Below, piece after piece: positions 17,275 through 26,988 of a stretch of DNA of 64,000 bases; position 1 is the first letter of the stretch; each line of letters opens with the position of its first letter. Both the position numbers and the translations under genes were made by a program. The notes under the pieces were generated by a model. That model ran no database searches. It was not told the DNA's origin and was given only the letters and a program-made list of their open reading frames with translations. This stretch comes from Pelobium manganitolerans. GTDB taxonomy: Bacteria > Bacteroidota > Bacteroidia > Sphingobacteriales > Sphingobacteriaceae. The stretch lies in assembly GCF_003609575.1 (NCBI RefSeq), contig NZ_MBTA01000029.1, forward strand, positions 1 to 64,000, in the 5' to 3' direction.

Positions 17275-19053
17275 TTAATAGCCCGGGTTTTGCACCATGT
17301 TGCGGTTTTTATCCCTTTCTTTCTGATCTATAGGAAACAGATAATTAGGCTTCAAAAATTTCAGTTTACTGTTAGCGTGATTAATAGGTACTACTTCGTA
17401 ATTGAAATCTGTTAAGTTTCCGGCCGTTTTTTGTGTAACCTTCATTGCTGTAAGTTGCAAACCGTTGTATAACTGTTCTGCCACTTTCCACCGCCTTACG
17501 TCCCAAAAGCGTTGCTCTTCAAATACAAACTCCATACGGCGTTCGTGCATAATGGCTTCGCGCATTTCTTCTTTGGTCATATTTGCTTTTAGTCCATATA
17601 AACCATCAGAACCTTCAATAATACCGGCGCGTTTTCTTAACAGTTTAATCATATCATAAGCCTTATCTGTTTCGCCAAGTTCATTACTTGCTTCTGCGTA
17701 AGACATCAGTGTTTCCGCGTATCTAATCATTGGCAAACAACGCTCGGTATTAGGCCCACCGTTCCACATGGTGTTTTCTTCCTGCATTTTTCGCCAGAAA
17801 TAACCGGTGTGATACTTCCTATTCTGGAAACCATCTAAATACGCGCCAACGTAGGTATAAACAGGGATTTTAGCATTCACAGGCCCATAATACCATGGAG
17901 TACCGTTGTAAGCGATGGTATAGTTAAATCTTGGGTCTCTGTTTTCAAAAGGCTTCTCTGGATTATAGCCAGAACCGGCCTCTGACCGGCGCTTGCCATT
18001 GATCATCCCAAAAGCTTCTGCCAAATTATTTGTTGGCATAGAACGTAGAGATGAGTTTCTGCTTGGCGCAAAAAAATCTGCTTCTAACTCGCGGTTTTGA
18101 GGTAAGTTATACTGGAAAATATATTCAGAGTTTTTTCTGTGTAAAAACACCCTACTGAAACTATAGCCCGGCGGGTTGCTTGCCGCTTCAGGGTCTTCAT
18201 ACAATTCATATTGATTTAGCTTCATTACCTCAAAAGCTGCTGATTGCGCCCTTCGCCACCTGTTCTCATCAAAATTGGTATAACCAGCAACAGCTATTTG
18301 TTCTGGTGACGCGCCCAGTTCTTGTCCTATGTTGCCACCATTGAACAATGGACTTGCTGCAAAAAGCAATACTCTGGCTTTTAGCGCCAAGGCAGCTCCC
18401 CTCGTTACTCTTCCAAAATCATTAGGGCGAGTGTCATAATTTAAAGGTAGTATGGGCGCTACGGCATCCAGTTCATTTACGATATAAGAAACTGTTTCAT
18501 CATAACTTGCTCGTTTTTCGGTAAACATATGTTCAGAGTCAATCACTTGGTCGCCCAAAAGTGGTACTCCTCCAAAATATTTCACCAATATAGAATAATA
18601 CCAAGCTCTTAAAAAACGCGCTTCAGCTTTAATGCGGGCAAGCGTTTGTGGCTGCATTGGGGTGCGGCCTTCCTGTACGTTTGCTAAGAAAACATTTAGC
18701 CTACGGATGTTGGCGTATGGTGTAGCCCAAGATGACTTGTATGCGCTACTTAAAGCAGGCGACAACGTACCGTCTACAATAGTGTGTATGGGTCCGTTAT
18801 TTTCCACAGCGCTAATGCCGTCATCAGAAGCATCCGTGTTACCACTTCGGGTAGAGCCATATTTTTTGTATTCCCAATTAAAAGCTATATCCGCATAAGA
18901 ACCATTAAGAAACTTCATTGTTAAGGTACTGTCTGCAAAGGTTTTCTCGGGCGTAATCTCGGAAGTCTCTGTAGGATCCAGTAAATCACCGGCTTTCTTA
19001 CAAGACGTTGCTACGAGACCTAATGTTATAATTATTAAATATATCCTCTTCAT
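17275..19053 (-). CDS. SusD/RagB-family glycan-binding lipoprotein (pair 1)
   Basis: This 592-aa outer-surface lipoprotein starts at MKRIYLIIITLGLVATSC with the lipobox Cys near residue 18; a longer upstream frame would bury the signal and is rejected. It has the SusD plan: TPR-like helices (KAEARFLRAWYYSILVKYFG), the glycan-binding middle and a C-terminal MEFVFEEQRFWDVRRWK segment near the end. It captures glycans and acts as the lid of the SusC barrel encoded immediately upstream (7-base gap). Glycan preference is not readable from sequence. Confidence 0.95.
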   Translation of the reverse strand: MKRIYLIIITLGLVATSCKKAGDLLDPTETSEITPEKTFADSTLTMKFLNGSYADIAFNWEYKKYGSTRSGNTDASDDGISAVENNGPIHTIVDGTLSPALSSAYKSSWATPYANIRRLNVFLANVQEGRTPMQPQTLARIKAEARFLRAWYYSILVKYFGGVPLLGDQVIDSEHMFTEKRASYDETVSYIVNELDAVAPILPLNYDTRPNDFGRVTRGAALALKARVLLFAASPLFNGGNIGQELGASPEQIAVAGYTNFDENRWRRAQSAAFEVMKLNQYELYEDPEAASNPPGYSFSRVFLHRKNSEYIFQYNLPQNRELEADFFAPSRNSSLRSMPTNNLAEAFGMINGKRRSEAGSGYNPEKPFENRDPRFNYTIAYNGTPWYYGPVNAKIPVYTYVGAYLDGFQNRKYHTGYFWRKMQEENTMWNGGPNTERCLPMIRYAETLMSYAEASNELGETDKAYDMIKLLRKRAGIIEGSDGLYGLKANMTKEEMREAIMHERRMEFVFEEQRFWDVRRWKVAEQLYNGLQLTAMKVTQKTAGNLTDFNYEVVPINHANSKLKFLKPNYLFPIDQKERDKNRNMVQNPGY

Positions 19054-19060
19054 AACTATT

Positions 19061-22000
19061 TTAAAAAGTAACCTGTAAGCCAAAATTCCAAATTCGCTGT
19101 TGCGGATAGCTTTGTACGTATGTGCCTGACACACTTTCTGGATCAAGATTATAAACGTTTTTCTCTTTAAGCATCCAAGTGTGCAAATTATTACCGTTTG
19201 CATACACTCTTAAACCTTTTAAATAAATATGTTGAACAAGCTTGTGAGGCAATGCATATGAAACTTCGGCGCTTTTGATACGTAGATAGTCCGCCCGCTT
19301 ATCCCAAAAGTTAGAAACATAGGTGTTAGGGTCGTTTACGGTACCCACCCAATTCGGCAAAATACGCGGCAAAGTAGCATTTGGATTTTCCGGAGTCCAG
19401 GTATCTAAATGTATCGGCCTCAAATTGCTGTTAAACGGCACTATTTGGGTTGATATTGCGCGCATAGTAAAATTTGCGGCGGCCTGTAAGGTTAATGCCA
19501 AACTTATTCCTTTGTACGAAACTGCAAAGTTTGCCCCGTATATAGTATTGGGGATATTAGAATAAGGTAAAATCATCCTGTCAGTCGCATCGATTATTCC
19601 GTCGTTGTTTAAATCCTTGTACCGCAAATCACCAGGTCCAACTGGTATTCCGGGCTTTACACTTGTAGCTATGTTCTCTGGAGTATAAAAGCCATCAAAC
19701 ACATAACCCAAAGTGCGGCCTAAAGGCCCGCCTGTTTGTGCCTGGTAAGGAAACTCAGGTACTGCCTCATCAGCCTCGATGATGGTACTTTTGGCTACCG
19801 ACACGTTACCGTTGATAGAGAAATATACCTCTTTCACTTTATCTCGGTACGTAGCATCAATTTCAAAACCTTCCGTTTTTAATTTCGCATAATTTGCCAC
19901 TCCAAATCCTACTCCTGCATATTCTGGCACACTTTGTCTGGCTCTAAGGATATCGGTTCTTAGCCTGCTAAATACATCGGTTGTTAAACGCAACTTCCCT
20001 TTAAAAGCATTTAGATCTAAACCTAAGTTTTTAGACTCTTCTTTTTCCCATCTCAGATTTGTATTAGCCAACGCCCCCTCGGATAAGCGACTCTGATTAT
20101 CAGCAGTGCTATTATATGTTTCGCCAAAATTGTAGGCTCCAGTAGCTTCCGTGTATTTTTGTGATTCATAGGATCCCGCCGCACCCGCGCGTTCGTCATC
20201 GCCTACCAATCCGTAAGAAGCTCTGATCTTGAATAAGTCGATAAACTTAATGTTATCTTTAAAAAAATTCTCTTCCGCAATATTCCACCCTACAGAAGCC
20301 GCGGGGAAAAATCCATATCGATTCTGTTTCGGAAATTTATCACTACCATTGTAACCCATAGAAAGCTCAACGATGTATTTCAATTGATAATCATAACCTG
20401 TTCTAAAAGAAAAGCCTCTAAAACTTTCTGGAATAGTTGCGCCCGGTGTTCTAGTATATTGGTTGTACAAAACGAGTCCGTTAACATGGTGTTTTTTGTC
20501 AAAGGTGCGGTCGTAGCTTAGATTACCTTGAAGGTTTATCCTTCTGTTCATTCTGCCGGGGTCGCTAGATACTGTCATTACGGGAAGACGCAGGGTTGCC
20601 GGATCAAAAGGGCTATACGTTTCTGTTTTTGAATCGTACACAAACGAAGGGAAAGAACCCCGTTTCAGCTCTCTGGTATACGAATTTGCGTTACTATAGC
20701 CAAATACAGCTCTGGCACTTAAGCCTTTGGTTATGAAATCTAGCTTTTGGCGGGCAGTAACGTTTGTAACAATGCCGTTTTCATTCGCTCGTTCGTAACC
20801 CAAATAGGTCATCCGTCCGACAATATTGTAGGCTAAACGCGCCAGCTGGCTTGAATTATTGCCTCCATACGAGCCGTCTGGATTATAAATAGGGTAAGCA
20901 AAAGGAGGCAAACGCTTATAATCATTCAATTCAAAGAAAGGATTGTTTGAGGTTCCACGCAACCAAGGCTGGTTTTGCTCGCCCATATAACCCGACATAT
21001 CAACTGATAGATCAAACGTTTTTGTAGCCTTAATATCTACATTTGTTCTAAAGTTATACCGTTTATAATAATAATTAGAATTAAAACCAGTTTCATCGGA
21101 AGAAAAATCTTTCATGATTCCGTTTTGGTATAACTGTCCGAGCGTTACAAAATATTTAGCTTTATCCGTACCGCCAGAAATGTTTAGGTTATTGCGTACC
21201 TGATTTGAATTTTTGCGCAAAATAACGTCAGACCAATCTACATCCGGATGTCCATACGGATCTGTTCCGTTTTTAAAATGGTCTAAATCTTCTTGTGTCC
21301 AAACGTTCGGGGTTCCGGCGTTAGCTGCGGCCTGGTTTGCCAAAGTAGCTACCTCATAAGAGTTTAAATATTTGAATTTAAACGTAGGTGCTTGTAAACC
21401 TGTTTCTGACCGAAAACTAATTTGTGGCTTACCGGCAATTCCCCTTCTAGTAGTGATGAGTACCACCCCGTTTGCGCCTTTTGCACCATAAATGGCGGTA
21501 GTGGCCGCATCCTTTAAAATGGTGATACTCTCTACTTGGTCAGGGTCAATATCACTCAGTGGTTGGCCAAACTCAATATCATCTACAATTACCAGCACGT
21601 TTACCTGGCCTGTATAGCTGTTGGCTCCTCTAATATTGAAACGCGCTCCGTCTGAACCTGGTTGCCCGGAAATTTGTTGACTTGCAAAACCCGGCAAACG
21701 CCCCATTAAAGTATTTTGTAAACTTGCTGAAGGATTTTGGCGAATTTCTGCGCCGGTAATTTGGCTGGTTGCGCCAGTTTGCGTAATCTTTTTCTTAGTT
21801 CCGTAGCCTACGACTACCACCTCTTCTAAACCTTTGGTATCATTTTTTAGGTTAATGCTTATCGTAGTTTTACCCGCTATATCAACTTCTTGTTGTAAAT
21901 AACCAAGTAATTTAACTATTATAGTACTACTATTGCCTTTTAGTGCAAGTCTAAATCCGCCGTCCACTGCGGTGACAGTCGCATTTGATTCGATTCCTTT

Positions 22001-22132
22001 TTCATATACAATTGCGCCGGGTAAAGGACCAGAGCTATCTGTTACTGTGCCAGCGACAGTTTTTTGTTGTGCTTGAACGTTTAACAGGCTCGTAGCCAGT
22101 AAGCAGAATACAAATAATATAAATCTTCTCAT
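19061..22132 (-). CDS. SusC/RagA-family TonB-dependent transporter (pair 1)
   Basis: This 1023-aa outer-membrane importer starts at MRRFILFVFCLLATSLL (signal ending VQAQ); an in-frame upstream start would overlap the preceding susD. Order: carboxypeptidase-like domain (about 25-100: VAGTVTDSSGPLPGAIVYEK), a TonB-box-like region (GLEEVVVVGYGTKKK), plug with LQNTLMGRLPG and NIRGANSYTG, then the 22-strand barrel ending LRVYANGNNLHTWM and WNFGLQVTF. It starts 13 bases after the upstream susD and forms a pair with the downstream susD. It imports oligosaccharides using TonB energy. Confidence 0.96.
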   Translation of the reverse strand: MRRFILFVFCLLATSLLNVQAQQKTVAGTVTDSSGPLPGAIVYEKGIESNATVTAVDGGFRLALKGNSSTIIVKLLGYLQQEVDIAGKTTISINLKNDTKGLEEVVVVGYGTKKKITQTGATSQITGAEIRQNPSASLQNTLMGRLPGFASQQISGQPGSDGARFNIRGANSYTGQVNVLVIVDDIEFGQPLSDIDPDQVESITILKDAATTAIYGAKGANGVVLITTRRGIAGKPQISFRSETGLQAPTFKFKYLNSYEVATLANQAAANAGTPNVWTQEDLDHFKNGTDPYGHPDVDWSDVILRKNSNQVRNNLNISGGTDKAKYFVTLGQLYQNGIMKDFSSDETGFNSNYYYKRYNFRTNVDIKATKTFDLSVDMSGYMGEQNQPWLRGTSNNPFFELNDYKRLPPFAYPIYNPDGSYGGNNSSQLARLAYNIVGRMTYLGYERANENGIVTNVTARQKLDFITKGLSARAVFGYSNANSYTRELKRGSFPSFVYDSKTETYSPFDPATLRLPVMTVSSDPGRMNRRINLQGNLSYDRTFDKKHHVNGLVLYNQYTRTPGATIPESFRGFSFRTGYDYQLKYIVELSMGYNGSDKFPKQNRYGFFPAASVGWNIAEENFFKDNIKFIDLFKIRASYGLVGDDERAGAAGSYESQKYTEATGAYNFGETYNSTADNQSRLSEGALANTNLRWEKEESKNLGLDLNAFKGKLRLTTDVFSRLRTDILRARQSVPEYAGVGFGVANYAKLKTEGFEIDATYRDKVKEVYFSINGNVSVAKSTIIEADEAVPEFPYQAQTGGPLGRTLGYVFDGFYTPENIATSVKPGIPVGPGDLRYKDLNNDGIIDATDRMILPYSNIPNTIYGANFAVSYKGISLALTLQAAANFTMRAISTQIVPFNSNLRPIHLDTWTPENPNATLPRILPNWVGTVNDPNTYVSNFWDKRADYLRIKSAEVSYALPHKLVQHIYLKGLRVYANGNNLHTWMLKEKNVYNLDPESVSGTYVQSYPQQRIWNFGLQVTF

Positions 22133-22145
22133 TTCAAAACTAATT

Positions 22146-23840
22146 TTACCAGCCTTCATTTTGAACCAAATTTGGGTTGCGAAGGATTTCGACATTTGGA
22201 ATTGGATAGCTGTACATCTTTGGGGAATCAAAAGCAATCGAATCGGCTTTAAAACGCTCATAAGTTAGAGTGCTACCTGTTTTTATAATCTTCATACCCA
22301 TCAAATCCTGATTAAAAAGGGTTTCTGCAAGTTTCCATCTTCTAACATCCCAATAGCGTTGCTCTTCCATAAAAAACTCTAGCCTGCGCTCTTTCTGTAT
22401 AAAGTCGCGTGCCTGTTCTTTAGTCATAGTTGCAGGGATGCCGAAATCGTTTGATACAGATAAGCCGGCGCGTTTACGAATGTCGCGCAACACGTTAAAC
22501 ACGGCAGCCGGAGGGGTGGTATTGGCTTCATTAAGTGCCTCCGCATACATCAGCAATATATCGGCATACCTGAAAATTTGGAAATTTACGTGTTGCAAAC
22601 TATACTCAAATGACGTCTGAAAGTTAAAGTTCATATACTTTTTGCTATAATAACCAGTTCTTGTCTGGTACTGTCCAGCAATATTAGGCTTATCTAACCC
22701 GCCTTCGTATGTTTGTACATCGCGCCTTAACCATTGCTTCCCATTTAAAAATACCGCACGTTCTAAGCGAGGGTCTCTATTATCATAAGGCTTTGCCGGA
22801 TTATAGGAAGGGTCTGTAATGGGATTGCCGTTAATCATAGGGAAGGCATCTACCAAGTTTTGCGTAGGGCTAGTTAAACCTTTACCTTTCGTGTTTGCTT
22901 CATTAAAACCAATCAACCCATTGTCTAACATCAAATCTCTGGTGGTTGGGCGTAGATATGCAAAAATCATTTCGGTATTTCTGCGCTGGATAAAAATGTT
23001 TTGGATAGGAGCCAATTCATAATAGTTCAAATCCATAACATCTTTGGCAGCATCGGCAGCTTTTTGCCAACGCGAAACATCATAGCTGGCATAACCTTGA
23101 TAAGGAGCACTTGGTGTTGAAATAGCTATGTTACCGCCATTATATAAGGGGCTTGCTGCGTAATTCAACACTTTGGCTTTAAGCGTTAATACAATCCCTT
23201 GTGAGATACGGCCCCAATCGCCATTATCAATAGGGTCTTTTCGGGTAATGTCTTTTATGGCATCACATTCAGAAACTATGTAGTTTACGCACTCTTCAAA
23301 TGTGTTTCTTTTGAGATTGATTTTATCTGTCGGCTTAAAAACAGTATCTCCAACAATTGGTACGCCACCATAACGCTTCAACATCTCAAAGTAAAACATA
23401 GCGCGTAAAAACCTAGCATCAGTTTTCCAGTAAGCCTTTTTTTGAGCGCCTGTTGGCACAACATCAATTTTGGAAAGAAAAATATTCACTTTGCGAATAC
23501 CCTCATAGCCACTGGACCAAAATTCATCCGGATTTGATGCCGAACTATTGAGCCTTCCTTTACCCCGTAATACTTCAATAGAACCGTTAATATTTCTGGA
23601 CGAGATGGCATCGTCTGTTGCAGATGCTAAAACATCTCCGCCTATTCGGTTAAATCCAGAAGGAAGATGCGTGTAAATATTATTTAAAAATTGTTCCGCT
23701 AAAACACCTGTTTCATCATTCGGATCAAATACATAATCTTCAGTAAACTCGTCTAAGGGTTTGGTCTCGGGGTCTTTGTTACAACTTGTATATACGGCAA
23801 CTACCCCAGCCAGCAAAAATATATATAATAACTTCTTCAT
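22146..23840 (-). CDS. SusD/RagB-family glycan-binding lipoprotein (pair 2)
   Basis: This 564-aa lipoprotein has the signal MKKLLYIFLLAGVVAVYTSC and a lipobox Cys at about residue 20. SusD hallmarks are the KTDARFLRAMFYFEMLKRYG helix, SYNPAKPYDNRDPRLE, and FFMEEQRYWDVRRWKLAE near the C terminus. Both SusD proteins share this plan but differ enough to suggest different ligand surfaces. It begins 12 bases after the upstream SusC (23853-26825), its partner. Confidence 0.95.
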   Translation of the reverse strand: MKKLLYIFLLAGVVAVYTSCNKDPETKPLDEFTEDYVFDPNDETGVLAEQFLNNIYTHLPSGFNRIGGDVLASATDDAISSRNINGSIEVLRGKGRLNSSASNPDEFWSSGYEGIRKVNIFLSKIDVVPTGAQKKAYWKTDARFLRAMFYFEMLKRYGGVPIVGDTVFKPTDKINLKRNTFEECVNYIVSECDAIKDITRKDPIDNGDWGRISQGIVLTLKAKVLNYAASPLYNGGNIAISTPSAPYQGYASYDVSRWQKAADAAKDVMDLNYYELAPIQNIFIQRRNTEMIFAYLRPTTRDLMLDNGLIGFNEANTKGKGLTSPTQNLVDAFPMINGNPITDPSYNPAKPYDNRDPRLERAVFLNGKQWLRRDVQTYEGGLDKPNIAGQYQTRTGYYSKKYMNFNFQTSFEYSLQHVNFQIFRYADILLMYAEALNEANTTPPAAVFNVLRDIRKRAGLSVSNDFGIPATMTKEQARDFIQKERRLEFFMEEQRYWDVRRWKLAETLFNQDLMGMKIIKTGSTLTYERFKADSIAFDSPKMYSYPIPNVEILRNPNLVQNEGW

Positions 23841-23852
23841 CTTATAATCAGC

Positions 23853-26825
23853 TTAAAACTTAATATTTATGCCTCCGGAAAGTGTGCGTGGAATTGGATA
23901 ACCCCCAGAGTTGCTTTCGGGATCTACTTCTTTAAATTCTGACCAGGTTAATAGATTTGCGCCATTGAAGAAAATCCGCGCAGTTGCAATTCCGGCTTTT
24001 CTGGTAACTTTTGCCGGTAAAGTGTAACCTACTTCTAAGTTCCTTAAACGCATATAGTCACCCGATTTTAGCCAGTAGCTTGAATTAACTTCGTTGTTCG
24101 GATTTGCACCTACTGACAATCTTGGATACGATGCAGTTGTCGCATTTTCGGGAGTCCAACGCCCTAAATGATGTTCGAAAGCTTGTCCTTTCCCATTGTT
24201 AGTGAACTCAAATACGTTGGCACCTGTAAAAAAAAACTGTCTGTTTTCTACCCCTTGTATGAGCGCACTAAAATCAAAACCTTTAATATCAAACCCTAGA
24301 TTTATGCCGTAAAATGTTAACGGACGGCGGTGACCGATAGGCGCTACATCACGCGAGTCTATTGTTCCGTCTTTGTTTAAATCGCGATATTTTATATCTC
24401 CGGCGCGCGCAGTGTAACCTGCAATAACCGGGCTTGAGGCGGCTTCTGCATTGGTTTGAAACAGTCCTTCTGCGATATAACCAAAAGGCTGCCCGCCAGG
24501 CAAACCAGTTCTTACCTGCCAAGGATATTCTCTAGGTGCCTCATCGATAAATGTGTTGATGCTGCGGAAATAGCTGATGTTTGGTTGTATAAAGTAATTG
24601 AATTTTCCGATGTGGTCTTGATAAGTCAGCTGAAATTCCATTCCATTTCTTTCCAACTTGCCAATATTTACCAATGGGTATGCAGCACCTAAAATTGCCG
24701 AACCAGTATTGGGTCTTTGCAATAAATCGTAGAAATGGTTAACAAAATATTCAACTGTTGTCCCAAGCTTATTGTTAAAAAATCTGGCATCGACGCCTAG
24801 ATTCAGTTTTTTAGCTTTCTCCCAAGTAATATTTGGATTGGCAAGGCTTGCCTGTATAATTCCATTTGCGCCTGTAGGAGTAGTGCCAACGTTATATCCT
24901 GCGCCCCTAGCGTAATTTTGCAGATAGGTAAATCTTCCGGCGCTAACATTACCGGTTAAACCATATGAGCCTCTAAGTTTTAGATAGTCAATAAAAGGCA
25001 CGAACTGCATAAAACGCTCCTCAGTTATATTCCAACCCAAACCAATGGCTGGGAAAAAGCCATAGCGCCGTCCTTCTGCGAAACGCTCCACCCCATTATA
25101 ACCGAAAGCTACATCTAACAAATATTTTTCTTTATAATTATAAGATGCTTTTGCTGCAATACCACGGTAGTTTTCTGGCAGTAACGAACTGTAAGACATC
25201 TTGTCGTTACTTGCTTGTAAATAAGCATCAAAGCCGTGCACGCCAATTCTTCTTTGGTATCCCAACGCAAACTCGCCGTATAAAGATGAGTTTCTACCGG
25301 TCACTGTACCAATGTTACTCATAGGAACCCCAACTGCACCTCTTCTTGTGTAGGTAGTATCGCCTGCTGCGTTCACCTGCATCTCAAATACTTCTTCACG
25401 CTTTGCCCTGTTAATGTTCTCAAATAAATAGGAATTATAAGCAACCAGCGCCTTTGCGTACAAACCTTTGGTTAGAACATCTAATTTTGCTTTTAAATCT
25501 ACGTCGACCTTAAACTCAACTTGGTTATATAAACGGTAACCCGATCTAAAAGTTTGCCCGTAAATATTACTTAGATAATTATCTGTGCCGGCCAAAGAAC
25601 CATTAGGGTTAAAAACAGGAATGGCATTTGCCGGCGTGCTCAACAAATTAGAAAATATCGTTGGCACCGTTGCCCCTGGTTCGTTCCCGTTTTGAATTTG
25701 CGCTCCTAAACGAACGCTTGAGGTAAACATCTTACTTAAATCAATACTTGCATTTGACCTAAAGCTGTATCTTTTAAAATCTGCATTGGTATTGTAGCTG
25801 TTCTTTGGATCGGTGCGAAACAAACCACCTTGATCTAGATAATCCAGATTAACAAAGTAATTTGAAGTTTTTGCACCACCACTTACGGCTAAGTCGAAAC
25901 GGCTGAAAGCGGCATTATTCTTCAACACCTGATCGTACCAATTAACGTCCGGGTAAGTAAAAGGATCAGAGCCGTCTCTATAAGCTGCCAAAGCTTCTAA
26001 TGAGTATAATGGCGATTTATTATCGTTGGCAAGAGCCTCATTGTACAGAGTAGCATATGAAAAAGCATTTAACGATTTAGGGAGCACAAGCGGCGTTTGT
26101 ATACCACTTTGAACCTTAAAAGATATTTTTTGCGCTTCCTCTCTACCGCGCCTGGTAGTGATGTAAAGTATGCCATTTGAGGCGCGCATGCCCAACATTG
26201 CCGTAGAAACGGCATCTTTTAACAAGGTGATAGATTCAATTTGTTCGGGGTTAATCGCACCAAAGCTTTGTGGCGTACCATCAACCATAATGAGCGGCGT
26301 TGCTCCTCTTAAACTTAGCGATACGGCATCAGCGCCTGGCTCTCCGCTAGACTGATTCGTAAACAATCCCGGCATTCTCCCTACTAACAAACCTCCGGTA
26401 CTTCTGGAGTTGGTTAACTCTAATTGCGAAGTATATATCTCGCTTATAGCTGCGGTAGAAAGCTTACGCTTCAAGGCGCCCGTGTAAAGCGTCTGGTAGG
26501 TAGTGTCTGCTCCTAAAGGATTATCTTTTAGATAAACTATTAAGCTATCTGCACGCTCAATTGTTTTTGCGAATGCCAGATAGCCCTGCGCAATTACTTT
26601 TAGTTGCTGTCCTTTTGCTAAACTCAGCGTGAAATTGCCTGCGCGGTCTGTGCTGCTTGCTAGTTTTCCGTTTGCATAAATCTTAGCCTGATAAATGGGC
26701 ATATCAAAGGCTTCAGATTTTACAACTCCACTTAGCTTAATAGATTGTGCCGTAACGAAGTGAGACGAGGCGAATAAGAGCAGTAAGGCCATAAAGCACT
26801 TTTTTCGCAAGTAAACATCAATCAT
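23853..26825 (-). CDS. SusC/RagA-family TonB-dependent transporter (pair 2)
   Basis: This 990-aa importer is the first gene of the polysaccharide locus operon. It has a signal peptide (start at MIDVYLRKK, or at the internal Met of MALLLLFASS), a carboxypeptidase-like domain (LSGVVKSEAFDMPIYQAKI), plug segments LLVGRMPGLFTNQ and LSLRGATPLIMVDG, then the barrel ending LSGGINIKF. The domain-to-plug linker is shorter than in pair 1 and lacks an obvious VVVVGYG TonB box, so coupling to TonB may differ. Upstream are a -7 box and a 16-bp palindrome (separate entry). Confidence 0.94.
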   Translation of the reverse strand: MIDVYLRKKCFMALLLLFASSHFVTAQSIKLSGVVKSEAFDMPIYQAKIYANGKLASSTDRAGNFTLSLAKGQQLKVIAQGYLAFAKTIERADSLIVYLKDNPLGADTTYQTLYTGALKRKLSTAAISEIYTSQLELTNSRSTGGLLVGRMPGLFTNQSSGEPGADAVSLSLRGATPLIMVDGTPQSFGAINPEQIESITLLKDAVSTAMLGMRASNGILYITTRRGREEAQKISFKVQSGIQTPLVLPKSLNAFSYATLYNEALANDNKSPLYSLEALAAYRDGSDPFTYPDVNWYDQVLKNNAAFSRFDLAVSGGAKTSNYFVNLDYLDQGGLFRTDPKNSYNTNADFKRYSFRSNASIDLSKMFTSSVRLGAQIQNGNEPGATVPTIFSNLLSTPANAIPVFNPNGSLAGTDNYLSNIYGQTFRSGYRLYNQVEFKVDVDLKAKLDVLTKGLYAKALVAYNSYLFENINRAKREEVFEMQVNAAGDTTYTRRGAVGVPMSNIGTVTGRNSSLYGEFALGYQRRIGVHGFDAYLQASNDKMSYSSLLPENYRGIAAKASYNYKEKYLLDVAFGYNGVERFAEGRRYGFFPAIGLGWNITEERFMQFVPFIDYLKLRGSYGLTGNVSAGRFTYLQNYARGAGYNVGTTPTGANGIIQASLANPNITWEKAKKLNLGVDARFFNNKLGTTVEYFVNHFYDLLQRPNTGSAILGAAYPLVNIGKLERNGMEFQLTYQDHIGKFNYFIQPNISYFRSINTFIDEAPREYPWQVRTGLPGGQPFGYIAEGLFQTNAEAASSPVIAGYTARAGDIKYRDLNKDGTIDSRDVAPIGHRRPLTFYGINLGFDIKGFDFSALIQGVENRQFFFTGANVFEFTNNGKGQAFEHHLGRWTPENATTASYPRLSVGANPNNEVNSSYWLKSGDYMRLRNLEVGYTLPAKVTRKAGIATARIFFNGANLLTWSEFKEVDPESNSGGYPIPRTLSGGINIKF

Positions 26826-26864
26826 AAAAATATGGTTTTAATTGGTGTGTTCTAATGAACTCTC

Positions 26865-26885
26865 TTAATTGAACAATTAAAGATA
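26865..26885 (-). promoter_or_regulatory. Promoter -7 box and palindromic operator of the SusC/SusD operon
   Basis: Read on the minus strand, TATCTTTA (26885-26878) matches the Bacteroidota -7 pattern TAnnTTTR, and an AT-rich element lies upstream (about 26910-26955). Immediately downstream and overlapping it by three bases is a perfect 16-bp palindrome, TTAATTG-AA-CAATTAA (26865-26880), where transcription should start, about 40 bases before the SusC start codon. This is the layout of a repressor operator. The binding protein is unknown; the local ROK regulator is a candidate. Confidence 0.55.
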
Positions 26886-26988
26886 TCAATTCTTTTTAAT
26901 AAAAGTATAGATAAATAAATAAATTTTTAAAATTTATTAAAAACTTAAAAATACGTTTGTCTCCTTTTCTGAAATCTCAGACCGATGT

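Noticed and set aside
19054-19203. Longer N terminus of SusD pair 1
   Set aside because: The upstream in-frame extension overlaps the SusC gene's end and would bury the lipoprotein signal; the start at 19053 fits the family.
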